Shown in pieces: positions 43,141 through 57,510 of a stretch of DNA of 64,000 nucleotides (position 1 is its first letter; each line of letters opens with the position of its first letter). Source of the DNA: Nemertoderma westbladi (lineage: Eukaryota; Xenacoelomorpha; Nemertodermatida; Nemertodermatidae); the NCBI GenBank assembly GCA_032718475.1, contig JAUCBJ010006717.1, positions 62,001-126,000 on the forward strand, written 5' to 3'. The position numbers were made by a program, and so were the translations under genes. The notes below the pieces were generated by a model. That model was not told where the DNA came from. It did not search any database and saw only the letters and a program-made list of their open reading frames with translations.

Positions 43141-45130
43141 TGAACTATCAGAATGGAATGAACTATCAGAATGGAATGAACTATCAGAATGGAATTAACA
43201 ATCAGAATGGAATGAACTATCAGAATGGAATGAACTATCAGAATGGAATGAACTATCAGAATGGAATGAATGAACTATCAGAATGGAATGAACTATCAGA
43301 ATGGAATTAACAATCAGAATGGAATGAACTATCAGAATGGAATGAACTATCAGAATGGAATGAACTATCAGAATGGAATGAATGAACTATCAGAATGGAA
43401 TGAACTATCAGAATGGAATGAACTATCAGAATGGAATGAACTATCAGAATGGAATGAACTATCAGAATGGAATGAATGAACTATCAGAATGGAATGAACT
43501 ATCAGAATGGAATGAACTATCAGAATGGAATGAACTATCAGAATGGAACGAATGAACTATCAGAATGGAATGAACTATCAGAATGGAATGAACTATCAGA
43601 ATAGAATGAACTATCAGAATGGAATGAACTATCAGAATGGAATGAACTATCAGAATGGAATGAACTATCGGAATGGAATTAACAATCAGAATGGAATGAA
43701 CTATCAGAATGGAATGAACTATCAGAATGGAATGAACTATCAGAATGGAATGAACTATCAGAATGGAATTAACAATCAGAATGGAATGAATGAACTATCA
43801 GAATGGAATGAACTATCAGAATGGAATGAACTATCAGAATGGAATTAACAATCAGAATGGAATTAACTATCAGAATGGAATGAACAACCAGTATGGAATG
43901 TATGAACTATCAGAATGGAATGAACTATCAGAATGGAATTAACAATCAGAATGGAATGAACTATCAGAATGGAATGAACTATCAGAATGGAATGAACTAT
44001 CAGAATGGAATGAACTATCAGAATGGAATTAACAATCAGAATGGAATGAATGAACTATCAGAATGGAATGAATGAACTATCAGAATGGAATGAACTATCA
44101 GAATGGAATGAACTATCAGAATGGAATGAACTATCAGAATGGAATGAACTATCAGAATGGAATGAATGAACTATCAGAATGGAATGAACTATCAGAATGG
44201 AATGAACTATCAGAATGGAATTAACAATCAGAATGGAATTAACTATCAGAATGGAATGAACAACCAGTATGGAATGTATGAACTATCAGAATGGAATGAA
44301 CTATCAGAATGGAATGAACTATCAGAATGGAATGAACTATCAGAATGGAATGAACTATCAGAATGGAATGAACTATCAGAATGGAATGAATGATCAGAAT
44401 GGAATGAACTATCAGAATGGAATGAATGAACTATCAGAATGGAATGAACTATCAGAATGGAATGAACTATCAGAATGGAATTAACAATCAGAATGGAATT
44501 AACTATCAGAATGGAATGAACAACCAGTATGGAATGTATGAACTATCAGAATGGAATGAACTATCAGAATGGAATGAACTATCAGAATGGAATGAACTAT
44601 CAGAATGGAATGAACTATCAGAATGGAATTAACAATCAGAATGGAATGAACTATCAGAATGGAATGAACTATCAGAATGGAATGAACTATCAGAATGGAA
44701 TGAACTATCAGAATGGAATGAACTATCAGAATGGAATGTATGAACTATCAGAATGGAATGAACTATCAGAATGGAATGAACTATCAGAATGGAATTAACA
44801 ATCAGAATGGAATTAACTATCAGAATGGAATGAACAACCAGTATGGAATGTATGAACTATCAGAATGGAATGAACTATCAGAATGGAATGAACTATCAGA
44901 ATGGAATGAACTATCAGAATGGAATGAACTATCAGAATGGAATGAACTATCAGAATGGAATGAATGAACTACCAGAATGGAATTAACAATCAGAATGGAA
45001 TGAACTATCAGAATGGAATGAACTATCAGAATGGAATGGACTATCAGAATGGAATGAACTATCAGAATGGAATGAGCTATCAGAATGGAATGAACAATCA
45101 GAATGGAATTAACAATCAGAATGGAATGAA
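43080..45130 (+). repeat. Partial third copy of the domain C module
   Basis: Markers of copy 2 recur here at offset 7,712 (35831 to 43543), then 7,654 (36239, 36512 and 36615 to 43893, 44166 and 44269), then 7,636 (37095 and 37328 to 44731 and 44964). It holds the same chain of ACCAGTATGG units followed by TATGAAC. It stops before the barcode part and runs into domain D sequence near 45.1 kb. Confidence 0.75.
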
Positions 45131-47850
45131 CTATCAGAATGGAATGAACTATCAGAATGGAATGAACTATCAGAATGGAATGAACAATCAGAATGGAATT
45201 AACAATCAGAATGGAATGAACTATCAGAATGGAATGAACAACCAGTATGGAATGAACTATCAGAATGGAATGAACTATCAGAATGGAATGAACTATCAGA
45301 ATGGAATGAACTATCAGAATGGAATGAACTATAAAAATGGAATTAACTATCAGAATGGAATGAACAACCAGTATGGAATGAACTATCAGAATGGAATGAA
45401 CAATCAGAATGGAATGAACTATCAGAATGGAATGAACTATCAGAATGGAATGAACAACCAGTATGGAATGAACTATCAGAATGGAATGAACTATCAGAAT
45501 GGAATGAACTATCAGAATGGAATGAACTATCAGAATGGAATGAACTATCAGAATGGAATGAACTATCAGAATGGAATGAACAATCAGAATGGAATTAATG
45601 AACTATCAGAATGGAATGAACTATCAGAATGGAATGAACTATCAGAATGGAATGAACTATCAGAATGGAATGAACTATCAGAATGGAATGAACTATCAGA
45701 ATGGAATGAACAATCAGAATGGAATGAACTATCAGAATGGAATGAACTATCAGAATGGAATGAACTATCAGAATGGAATGAACTATCAGAATGGAATGAA
45801 CTATCAGAATGGAATGAACTATCAGAATGGAATGAACTATCAGAATGGAATGAACTATCAGAATGGAATGAACTATCAGAATGGAATGAACAATCAGAAT
45901 GGAATTAACAATCAGAATGGAATGAACTATCAGAATGGAATGAACTATCAGAATGGAATGAACTATCAGAATGGAATGAACTATCAGAATGGAATGAACT
46001 ATCAGAATGGAATGAACAATCAGAATGGAATTAACAATCAGAATGGAATGAACTATCAGAATGGAATGAACTATCGGAATGGAATGAACTATCAGAATGG
46101 AATGAACAACCAGTATGGAATGAACTATCAGAATGGAATGAACTATCAGAATGGAATGAACAATCAGAATGGAATGAACTATCAGAATGGAATGAACTAT
46201 CAGAATGGAATGAACAACCAGTATGGAATGAACTATCAGAATGGAATGAACTATCAGAATGGAATGAACAATCAGAATGGAATGAACTATCAGAATGGAA
46301 TGAACTATCAGAATGGAATGAACAACCAGTATGGAATGTATGAACTATCAGAATGGAATGAACTATCAGAATGGAATGAACAACCAGTATGGAATGAACT
46401 ATCAGAATGGAATGAACTATCAGAATGGAATGAACAATCAGAATGGAATGAACTATCAGAATGGAATGAACTATCAGAATGGAATGAACTATCAGAATGG
46501 AATGAACTATCAGAATGGAATGAACTATCAGAATGGAATGAACTATCAGAATGGAATGAACTATCAGAATGGAATGAACAATCAGAATGGAATTAACAAT
46601 CAGAATGGAATGAACTATCAGAATGGAATGAACTATCAGAATGGAATGAACTATCAGAATGGAATGAACTATCAGAATGGAATGAACAACCAGTATGGAA
46701 TGAACTATCAGAATGGAATGAACTATCAGAATGGAATGAACAATCAGAATGGAATGAACTATCAGAATGGAATGAACTATCAGAATGGAATGAACTATCA
46801 GAATGGAATGTAATATCAGAATGGAATGAACTATCAGAATGGAATGAACTATCAGAATGGAATGCACTATCAGAATGGAATGAACTATCAGAATGGAATG
46901 AACTATAAAAATGGAATTAACTATCAGAATGGAATGAACAACCAGTATGGAATGTATGAACTATCAGAATGGAATGAACTATCAGAATGGAATGAACTAT
47001 CAGAATGGAATGAACTATCACAATGGAATGAACTATCAGAATGGAATGAACTATCAGAATGGAATGAACTATCAGAATGGAATGAACTATCAGAATGATG
47101 GAATGAACTATCAGAATGGAATGAATGAACTATCAGAATGGAATGAACTATCAGAATGGAATGAACTATCAGAATGGAATGAACTATCAGAATGGAATGA
47201 ACTATCAGAATGGAATGAACAATCAGAATGGAATGAATGAACTATCAGAATGGAATGAACAATCAGAATGGAATGAACAATCAGAATGGAATGAATGAAC
47301 TATCAGAATGGAATGAACAATCAGAATGGAATGAACTATCAGAATGGAATGAACTATCAGAATGGAATGAACTATCAGAATGGAATGAACTATCAGAATG
47401 GAATGAACTATCAGAATGGAATGAAGAATCAGAATGGAATGAACTATCAGAATGGAATGGCCAATCAGAATGGAATGAACTATCAGAATGGAATGGCCAA
47501 TCAGAATGGAATGAACTATCAGAATGGAATGAACTATCAGAATGGAATGAACAATCAGAATGGAATGAATGAACTATCAGAATGGAATGAACTATCAGAA
47601 TGATGGAATGAACTATCAGAATGGAATGAATGAACTATCAGAATGGAATGAACTATCAGAATGGAATGAACTATAAAAATGGAATGAACTATCAGAATGG
47701 AATGAACTATCAGAATGGAATGAACTATCAGAATGGAATGAACTATCAGAATGGAATGAACAATCAGAATGGAATGAACAATCAGAATGGAATGAACTAT
47801 CAGAATGGAATTAACAATCAGAATGGAATGAACTATCAGAATGGAATGAA
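45130..47850 (+). repeat. 2,720-bp tandem duplication, copy 1
   Basis: Every rare marker here recurs at +2,720: the CGGAATGG unit (C at 46075), four ACCAGTATGG units, the TAATATCAG unit (46811), AATGCACTATC, CACAATGG, two 21-bp AATGATGG units, GAAGAATCAG and the GGCCAATCAG pair. Breakpoints lie near 45,130 and 47,850, where variant order stops matching. The two copies are directly adjacent. Confidence 0.9.
47459..47504 (+). other. Paired GGCCAATCAG units (CCAAT-box-like), 36 bp apart
   Basis: GGCCAATCAG occurs at 47459-47468 and 47495-47504. It matches the known NF-Y/CCAAT-box consensus (purine-purine-CCAAT-C/G-A/G-G). It arises by AA to GC in an AATGAACAATCAG unit. No promoter activity is implied; it could be chance in a satellite. 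Confidence 0.5.
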
Positions 47851-50570
47851 CTATCAGAATGGAATGAACTATCAGAATGGAATGAACTATCAGAATGGAA
47901 TGAACAATCAGAATGGAATTAACAATCAGAATGGAATGAACTATCAGAATGGAATGAACAACCAGTATGGAATGAACTATCAGAATGGAATGAACTATCA
48001 GAATGGAATGAACTATCAGAATGGAATGAACTATCAGAATGGAATGAACTATAAAAATGGAATTAACTATCAGAATGGAATGAACAACCAGTATGGAATG
48101 AACTATCAGAATGGAATGAACAATCAGAATGGAATGAACTATCAGAATGGAATGAACTATCAGAATGGAATGAACAACCAGTATGGAATGAACTATCAGA
48201 ATGGAATGAACTATCAGAATGGAATGAACTATCAGAATGGAATGAACTATCAGAATGGAATGAACTATCAGAATGGAATGAACTATCAGAATGGAATGAA
48301 CAATCAGAATGGAATTAATGAACTATCAGAATGGAATGAACTATCAGAATGGAATGAACTATCAGAATGGAATGAACTATCAGAATGGAATGAACTATCA
48401 GAATGGAATGAACTATCAGAATGGAATGAACAATCAGAATGGAATGAACTATCAGAATGGAATGAACTATCAGAATGGAATGAACTATCAGAATGGAATG
48501 AACTATCAGAATGGAGTGAACTATCAGAATGGAATGAACTATCAGAATGGAATGAACTATCAGAATGGAATGAACTATCAGAATGGAATGAACTATCAGA
48601 ATGGAATGAACAATCAGAATGGAATTAACAATCAGAATGGAATGAACTATCAGAATGGAATGAACTATCAGAATGGAATGAACTATCAGAATGGAATGAA
48701 CTATCAGAATGGAATGAACTATCAGAATGGAATGAACAATCAGAATGGAATTAACAATCAGAATGGAATGAACTATCAGAATGGAATGAACTATCGGAAT
48801 GGAATGAACTATCAGAATGGAATGAACAACCAGTATGGAATGAACTATCAGAATGGAATGAACTATCAGAATGGAATGAACAATCAGAATGGAATGAACT
48901 ATCAGAATGGAATGAACTATCAGAATGGAATGAACAACCAGTATGGAATGAACTATCAGAATGGAATGAACTATCAGAATGGAATGAACAATCAGAATGG
49001 AATGAACTATCAGAATGGAATGAACTATCAGAATGGAATGAACAACCAGTATGGAATGTATGAACTATCAGAATGGAATGAACTATCAGAATGGAATGAA
49101 CAACCAGTATGGAATGAACTATCAGAATGGAATGAACTATCAGAATGGAATGAACAATCAGAATGGAATGAACTATCAGAATGGAATGAACTATCAGAAT
49201 GGAATGAACTATCAGAATGGAATGAACTATCAGAATGGAATGAACTATCAGAATGGAATGAACTATCAGAATGGAATGAACTATCAGAATGGAATGAACA
49301 ATCAGAATGGAATTAACAATCAGAATGGAATGAACTATCAGAATGGAATGAACTATCAGAATGGAATGAACTATCAGAATGGAATGAACTATCAGAATGG
49401 AATGAACAACCAGTATGGAATGAACTATCAGAATGGAATGAACTATCAGAATGGAATGAACAATCAGAATGGAATGAACTATCAGAATGGAATGAACTAT
49501 CAGAATGGAATGAACTATCAGAATGGAATGTAATATCAGAATGGAATGAACTATCAGAATGGAATGAACTATCAGAATGGAATGCACTATCAGAATGGAA
49601 TGAACTATCAGAATGGAATGAACTATAAAAATGGAATTAACTATCAGAATGGAATGAACAACCAGTATGGAATGTATGAACTATCAGAATGGAATGAACT
49701 ATCAGAATGGAATGAACTATCAGAATGGAATGAACTATCACAATGGAATGAACTATCAGAATGGAATGAACTATCAGAATGGAATGAACTATCAGAATGG
49801 AATGAACTATCAGAATGATGGAATGAACTATCAGAATGGAATGAATGAACTATCAGAATGGAATGAACTATCAGAATGGAATGAACTATCAGAATGGAAT
49901 GAACTATCAGAATGGAATGAACTATCAGAATGGAATGAACAATCAGAATGGAATGAATGAACTATCAGAATGGAATGAACAATCAGAATGGAATGAACAA
50001 TCAGAATGGAATGAATGAACTATCAGAATGGAATGAACAATCAGAATGGAATGAACTATCAGAATGGAATGAACTATCAGAATGGAATGAACTATCAGAA
50101 TGGAATGAACTATCAGAATGGAATGAACTATCAGAATGGAATGAAGAATCAGAATGGAATGAACTATCAGAATGGAATGGCCAATCAGAATGGAATGAAC
50201 TATCAGAATGGAATGGCCAATCAGAATGGAATGAACTATCAGAATGGAATGAACTATCAGAATGGAATGAACAATCAGAATGGAATGAATGAACTATCAG
50301 AATGGAATGAACTATCAGAATGATGGAATGAACTATCAGAATGGAATGAATGAACTATCAGAATGGAATGAACTATCAGAATGGAATGAACTATAAAAAT
50401 GGAATGAACTATCAGAATGGAATGAACTATCAGAATGGAATGAACTATCAGAATGGAATGAACTATCAGAATGGAATGAACAATCAGAATGGAATGAACA
50501 ATCAGAATGGAATGAACTATCAGAATGGAATTAACAATCAGAATGGAATGAACTATCAGAATGGAATGAA
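47851..50570 (+). repeat. 2,720-bp tandem duplication, copy 2
   Basis: This is adjacent to copy 1 and indistinguishable from it by eye except for one substitution: GGAGTG at 48514-48519 (G at 48516) where copy 1 has GGAATG. Such near-identity indicates a very recent duplication or ongoing exchange, or an assembly artefact. Confidence 0.9.
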
Positions 50571-50773
50571 CTATCAGAATGGAATGAACTATCAGAATGG
50601 AATTAACAATCAGAATGGAATGAACTATCAGAATGGAATGAACTATCAGAATGGAATGAACTATCAGAATGGAATGAACTATCAGAATGGAATGAACTAT
50701 CAGAATGGAATGAACTATCAGAATGGAATGAACTATCAGAATGGAATTAACAATCAGAATGGAATGAACTATC
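49160..50773 (+). repeat. 1,614-bp tandem duplication, left copy (overlaps the 2,720-bp copy 2)
   Basis: TAATATCAG (49531), the AATGCACTATC and CACAATGG units, the GGCCAATCAG pair (50179, 50215), the first TATAAAAA after it (50392) and ATTAAC units at 50533, 50605 and 50749 recur at +1,614. The left limit lies between 49,153 (no match) and 49,297 (match). Confidence 0.85.
50179..50224 (+). other. Paired GGCCAATCAG units, second copy
   Basis: Sites are at 50179-50188 and 50215-50224, the 2,720-bp duplicate of the first pair. Confidence 0.5.
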
Positions 50774-52520
50774 AGAATGGAATGAACTATCAGAATGGAA
50801 TGAACTATCAGAATGGAATGAACTATCAGAATGGAATGAACTATCAGAATGGAATGAACTATCAGAATGGAATGAACTATCAGAATGGAATGAACTATCA
50901 GAATGGAATGAACAATCAGAATGGAATTAACAATCAGAATGGAATGAACTATCAGAATGGAATGAACTATCAGAATGGAATGAACTATCAGAATGGAATG
51001 AACTATCAGAATGGAATGAACAACCAGTATGGAATGAACTATCAGAATGGAATGAACTATCAGAATGGAATGAACAATCAGAATGGAATGAACTATCAGA
51101 ATGGAATGAACTATCAGAATGGAATGAACTATCAGAATGGAATGTAATATCAGAATGGAATGAACTATCAGAATGGAATGAACTATCAGAATGGAATGCA
51201 CTATCAGAATGGAATGAACTATCAGAATGGAATGAACTATAAAAATGGAATTAACTATCAGAATGGAATGAACAACCAGTATGGAATGTATGAACTATCA
51301 GAATGGAATGAACTATCAGAATGGAATGAACTATCAGAATGGAATGAACTATCACAATGGAATGAACTATCAGAATGGAATGAACTATCAGAATGGAATG
51401 AACTATCAGAATGGAATGAACTATCAGAATGATGGAATGAACTATCAGAATGGAATGAATGAACTATCAGAATGGAATGAACTATCAGAATGGAATGAAC
51501 TATCAGAATGGAATGAACTATCAGAATGGAATGAACTATCAGAATGGAATGAACAATCAGAATGGAATGAATGAACTATCAGAATGGAATGAACAATCAG
51601 AATGGAATGAACAATCAGAATGGAATGAATGAACTATCAGAATGGAATGAACAATCAGAATGGAATGAACTATCAGAATGGAATGAACTATCAGAATGGA
51701 ATGAACTATCAGAATGGAATGAACTATCAGAATGGAATGAACTATCAGAATGGAATGAAGAATCAGAATGGAATGAACTATCAGAATGGAATGGCCAATC
51801 AGAATGGAATGAACTATCAGAATGGAATGGCCAATCAGAATGGAATGAACTATCAGAATGGAATGAACTATCAGAATGGAATGAACAATCAGAATGGAAT
51901 GAATGAACTATCAGAATGGAATGAACTATCAGAATGATGGAATGAACTATCAGAATGGAATGAATGAACTATCAGAATGGAATGAACTATCAGAATGGAA
52001 TGAACTATAAAAATGGAATGAACTATCAGAATGGAATGAACTATCAGAATGGAATGAACTATCAGAATGGAATGAACTATCAGAATGGAATGAACAATCA
52101 GAATGGAATGAACAATCAGAATGGAATGAACTATCAGAATGGAATTAACAATCAGAATGGAATGAACTATCAGAATGGAATGAACTATCAGAATGGAATG
52201 AACTATCAGAATGGAATTAACAATCAGAATGGAATGAACTATCAGAATGGAATGAACTATCAGAATGGAATGAACTATCAGAATGGAATGAACTATCAGA
52301 ATGGAATGAACTATCAGAATGGAATGAACTATCAGAATGGAATGAACTATCAGAATGGAATTAACAATCAGAATGGAATGAACTATCAGAATGGAATGAA
52401 CTATCAGAATGGAATGAACTATCAGAATGGAATGAACTATCAGAATGGAATGAACTATCAGAATGGAATGAACTATCAGAATGGAATGAACTATCAGAAT
52501 GGAATGAACTATCAGAATGG
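50774..52520 (+). repeat. 1,614-bp tandem duplication, right copy
   Basis: This repeats the preceding 1.6 kb in the same marker order, ending between 52,363 (match) and 52,525 (mismatch). It lacks the ACCAGTATGG-rich left part of the 2,720-bp module. Confidence 0.85.
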
Positions 52521-54160
52521 AATGAACTATCAGAATGGAATTAACAACCAGTATGGAATGAATGAACTATCAGAATGGAATGAACAATCAGAATGGAATG
52601 AACTATCAGAATGGAATGAACTATCAGAATGGAATGAACTATCAGAATGGAATGAACTATCAGAATGGAATTAACAATCAGAATGGAATGAACTATCAGA
52701 ATGGAATTAACTATCAGAATGGAATGAACAACCAGTATGGAATGAATGAACTATCAGAATGGAATGAACAACCAGTATGGAATGAATGAACTATCAGAAT
52801 GGAATGAACTATCAGAATGGAATGAACTATCAGAATGGAATGAACTATCAGAATGGAATGAACTATCAGAATGGAATGAACTATCAGAATGGAATGAACT
52901 ATCAGAATGGAATGAACTATCAGAATGGAATGAATGAACTATCAGAATGGAATGAACTATCAGAATGGAATGAACTATCAGAATGGAATGAACTATCAGA
53001 ATGGAATGAACTATCAGAATGGAATGAACTATCAGAATGGAATGAACTATCAGAATGGAATGAACTATCAGAATGGAATGAACTATCAGAATGGAATGAA
53101 CTATCAGAATGGAATGAACTATCAGAATGGAATGAACTATAAAAATGGAATGAACTATCAGAATGGAATGAACTATCAGAATGGAATGAACAATCAGAAT
53201 GGAATGAACTATCAGAATGGAATGAACTATCAGAATGGAATGAACTATAAAAATGGAATTAACAATCAGAATGGAATTAACAATCAGAATGGAATGAACT
53301 ATAAAAATGGAATGAACTATCAGAATGGAATGAACTATCAGAATGGAATGAACAATCAGAATGGAATGAACTATCAGAATGGAATTAACAATCAGAATGG
53401 AATGAACAATCAGAATGGAATGAACTATCAGAATGGAATGAACTATCAGAATGGAATTAACAATCAGAATGGAATGAACTATCAGAATGGAATGAACTAT
53501 CAGAATGGAATGAACTATCAGAATGGAATGAACTATAAAAATGGAATGAACTATCAGAATGGAATGAACTATCAGAATGGAATGAACTATCAGAATGGAA
53601 TGAACTATCAGAATGGAATGAACAATCAGAATGGAATGAACAATCAGAATGGAATGAACTATCAGAATGGAATGAACTATCAGAATGGAATGAACTATCA
53701 GAATGGAATTAACAATCAGAATGGAATGAACTATCAGAATGGAATGAACTATCAGAATGGAATGAACTATCAGAATGGAATGAACTATCAGAATGGAATG
53801 AACTATCAGAATGGAATTAACAACCAGTATGGAATGAATGAACTATCAGAATGGAATGAACAATCAGAATGGAATGAACTATCAGAATGGAATGAACTAT
53901 CAGAATGGAATGAACTATCAGAATGGAATGAACTATCAGAATGGAATGAACTATCAGAATGGAATTAACAATCAGAATGGAATGAACTATCAGAATGGAA
54001 TGAACTATCAGAATGGAATGAACTATCAGAATGGAATGAACTATCAGAATGGAATTAACTATCAGAATGGAATGAACTATCAGAATGGAATGAACTATCA
54101 GAATGGAATGAACTATCAGAATGGAATTAACTATCAGAATGGAATGAACAACCAGTATGG
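51020..54160 (+). repeat. 3,348-bp tandem duplication, left copy
   Basis: TAATATCAG (51145), the GGCCAATCAG pair (51793, 51829), TATAAAAA units at 51238, 52006, 53138, 53246, 53300 and 53534, and 22-mers at 52562, 52746, 52934 and 53838 all recur at +3,348. The match ends near 54,145, where ACCAGTATGG is followed by an 18-mer here but by a 22-mer in the other copy. Confidence 0.88.
51793..51838 (+). other. Paired GGCCAATCAG units, third copy
   Basis: Sites are at 51793-51802 and 51829-51838, carried by the 1,614-bp duplication. Confidence 0.5.
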
Positions 54161-54359
54161 AATGAACTATCAGAATGGAATTAACTATCAGAATGGAATG
54201 AACAACCTGTATGGAATGTATGAACTATCAGAATAGAATGAACTATCAGAATGGAATGAACTATCAGAATGGAATGAACAATCAGAATGGAATGAACTAT
54301 CAGAATGGAATGAACTATCAGAATGGAATGAACTATCAGAATGGAATGAACTATCAGAA

Positions 54360-57300
54360 TGGAATGAACAACCAGTATGGAATGAACAATCAGAATGGAA
54401 TGAACTATCAGAATGGAATGAACAATCAGAATGGAATGAACTATCAGAATGGAATGAACTATCAGAATGGAATGAACTATCAGAATGGAATGTAATATCA
54501 GAATGGAATGAACTATCAGAATGGAATGAACTATCAGAATGGAATGCACTATCAGAATGGAATGAACTATCAGAATGGAATGAACTATAAAAATGGAATT
54601 AACTATCAGAATGGAATGAACAACCAGTATGGAATGTATGAACTATCAGAATGGAATGAACTATCAGAATGGAATGAACTATCAGAATGGAATGAACTAT
54701 CACAATGGAATGAACTATCAGAATGGAATGAACTATCAGAATGGAATGAACTATCAGAATGGAATGAACTATCAGAATGATGGAATGAACTATCAGAATG
54801 GAATGAATGAACTATCAGAATGGAATGAACTATCAGAATGGAATGAACTATCAGAATGGAATGAACTATCAGAATGGAATGAACTATCAGAATGGAATGA
54901 ACAATCAGAATGGAATGAATGAACTATCAGAATGGAATGAACAATCAGAATGGAATGAACAATCAGAATGGAATGAATGAACTATCAGAATGGAATGAAC
55001 AATCAGAATGGAATGAACTATCAGAATGGAATGAACTATCAGAATGGAATGAACTATCAGAATGGAATGAACTATCAGAATGGAATGAACTATCAGAATG
55101 GAATGAAGAATCAGAATGGAATGAACTATCAGAATGGAATGGCCAATCAGAATGGAATGAACTATCAGAATGGAATGGCCAATCAGAATGGAATGAACTA
55201 TCAGAATGGAATGAACTATCAGAATGGAATGAACAATCAGAATGGAATGAATGAACTATCAGAATGGAATGAACTATCAGAATGATGGAATGAACTATCA
55301 GAATGGAATGAATGAACTATCAGAATGGAATGAACTATCAGAATGGAATGAACTATAAAAATGGAATGAACTATCAGAATGGAATGAACTATCAGAATGG
55401 AATGAACTATCAGAATGGAATGAACTATCAGAATGGAATGAACAATCAGAATGGAATGAACAATCAGAATGGAATGAACTATCAGAATGGAATTAACAAT
55501 CAGAATGGAATGAACTATCAGAATGGAATGAACTATCAGAATGGAATGAACTATCAGAATGGAATTAACAATCAGAATGGAATGAACTATCAGAATGGAA
55601 TGAACTATCAGAATGGAATGAACTATCAGAATGGAATGAACTATCAGAATGGAATGAACTATCAGAATGGAATGAACTATCAGAATGGAATGAACTATCA
55701 GAATGGAATTAACAATCAGAATGGAATGAACTATCAGAATGGAATGAACTATCAGAATGGAATGAACTATCAGAATGGAATGAACTATCAGAATGGAATG
55801 AACTATCAGAATGGAATGAACTATCAGAATGGAATGAACTATCAGAATGGAATGAACTATCAGAATGGAATGAACTATCAGAATGGAATTAACAACCAGT
55901 ATGGAATGAATGAACTATCAGAATGGAATGAACAATCAGAATGGAATGAACTATCAGAATGGAATGAACTATCAGAATGGAATGAACTATCAGAATGGAA
56001 TGAACTATCAGAATGGAATTAACAATCAGAATGGAATGAACTATCAGAATGGAATTAACTATCAGAATGGAATGAACAACCAGTATGGAATGAATGAACT
56101 ATCAGAATGGAATGAACAACCAGTATGGAATGAATGAACTATCAGAATGGAATGAACTATCAGAATGGAATGAACTATCAGAATGGAATGAACTATCAGA
56201 ATGGAATGAACTATCAGAATGGAATGAACTATCAGAATGGAATGAACTATCAGAATGGAATGAACTATCAGAATGGAATGAATGAACTATCAGAATGGAA
56301 TGAACTATCAGAATGGAATGAACTATCAGAATGGAATGAACTATCAGAATGGAATGAACTATCAGAATGGAATGAACTATCAGAATGGAATGAACTATCA
56401 GAATGGAATGAACTATCAGAATGGAATGAACTATCAGAATGGAATGAACTATCAGAATGGAATGAACTATCAGAATGGAATGAACTATAAAAATGGAATG
56501 AACTATCAGAATGGAATGAACTATCAGAATGGAATGAACAATCAGAATGGAATGAACTATCAGAATGGAATGAACTATCAGAATGGAATGAACTATAAAA
56601 ATGGAATTAACAATCAGAATGGAATTAACAATCAGAATGGAATGAACTATAAAAATGGAATGAACTATCAGAATGGAATGAACTATCAGAATGGAATGAA
56701 CAATCAGAATGGAATGAACTATCAGAATGGAATTAACAATCAGAATGGAATGAACAATCAGAATGGAATGAACTATCAGAATGGAATGAACTATCAGAAT
56801 GGAATTAACAATCAGAATGGAATGAACTATCAGAATGGAATGAACTATCAGAATGGAATGAACTATCAGAATGGAATGAACTATAAAAATGGAATGAACT
56901 ATCAGAATGGAATGAACTATCAGAATGGAATGAACTATCAGAATGGAATGAACTATCAGAATGGAATGAACAATCAGAATGGAATGAACAATCAGAATGG
57001 AATGAACTATCAGAATGGAATGAACTATCAGAATGGAATGAACTATCAGAATGGAATTAACAATCAGAATGGAATGAACTATCAGAATGGAATGAACTAT
57101 CAGAATGGAATGAACTATCAGAATGGAATGAACTATCAGAATGGAATGAACTATCAGAATGGAATTAACAACCAGTATGGAATGAATGAACTATCAGAAT
57201 GGAATGAACAATCAGAATGGAATGAACTATCAGAATGGAATGAACTATCAGAATGGAATGAACTATCAGAATGGAATGAACTATCAGAATGGAATGAACT

Positions 57301-57510
57301 ATCAGAATGGAATTAACAATCAGAATGGAATGAACTATCAGAATGGAATGAACTATCAGAATGGAATGAACTATCAGAATGGAATGAACTATCAGAATGG
57401 AATTAACTATCAGAATGGAATGAACTATCAGAATGGAATGAACTATCAGAATGGAATGAACTATCAGAATGGAATTAACTATCAGAATGGAATGAACAAC
57501 CAGTATGGAA
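54360..57510 (+). repeat. 3,348-bp tandem duplication, right copy
   Basis: This has the same marker series with TAATATCAG at 54493, GGCCAATCAG at 55141 and 55177, and TATAAAAA at 54586, 55354, 56486, 56594, 56648 and 56882. An AACAATCAG at 54385 replaces a canonical unit of the other copy at its left edge. The unusual AACAACCTGTATGG unit follows at 57683, paralleling 54201. Confidence 0.88.
55141..55186 (+). other. Paired GGCCAATCAG units, fourth copy
   Basis: Sites are at 55141-55150 and 55177-55186, carried by the 3,348-bp duplication. Confidence 0.5.

Larger units (their letters stand above)
31902..52013 (+). other. Scattered TATAAAAA units, domains C and D
   Basis: Units reading CTATAAAAATGG instead of CTATCAGAATGG place TATAAAAA, a match to the TATA-box consensus, at 31902, 32862, 37694, 45330, 46904, 47672, 48050, 49624, 50392, 51238 and 52006. 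None occurs before 31,902. They follow the duplications of their modules, so they are inherited markers; promoter function is not supported. Confidence 0.55.

Noticed and set aside
46811-46819. TAATATCAG as a replication-origin nick motif
   Set aside because: It is a small change in a normal unit copied four times by duplication, with no stem-loop around it.
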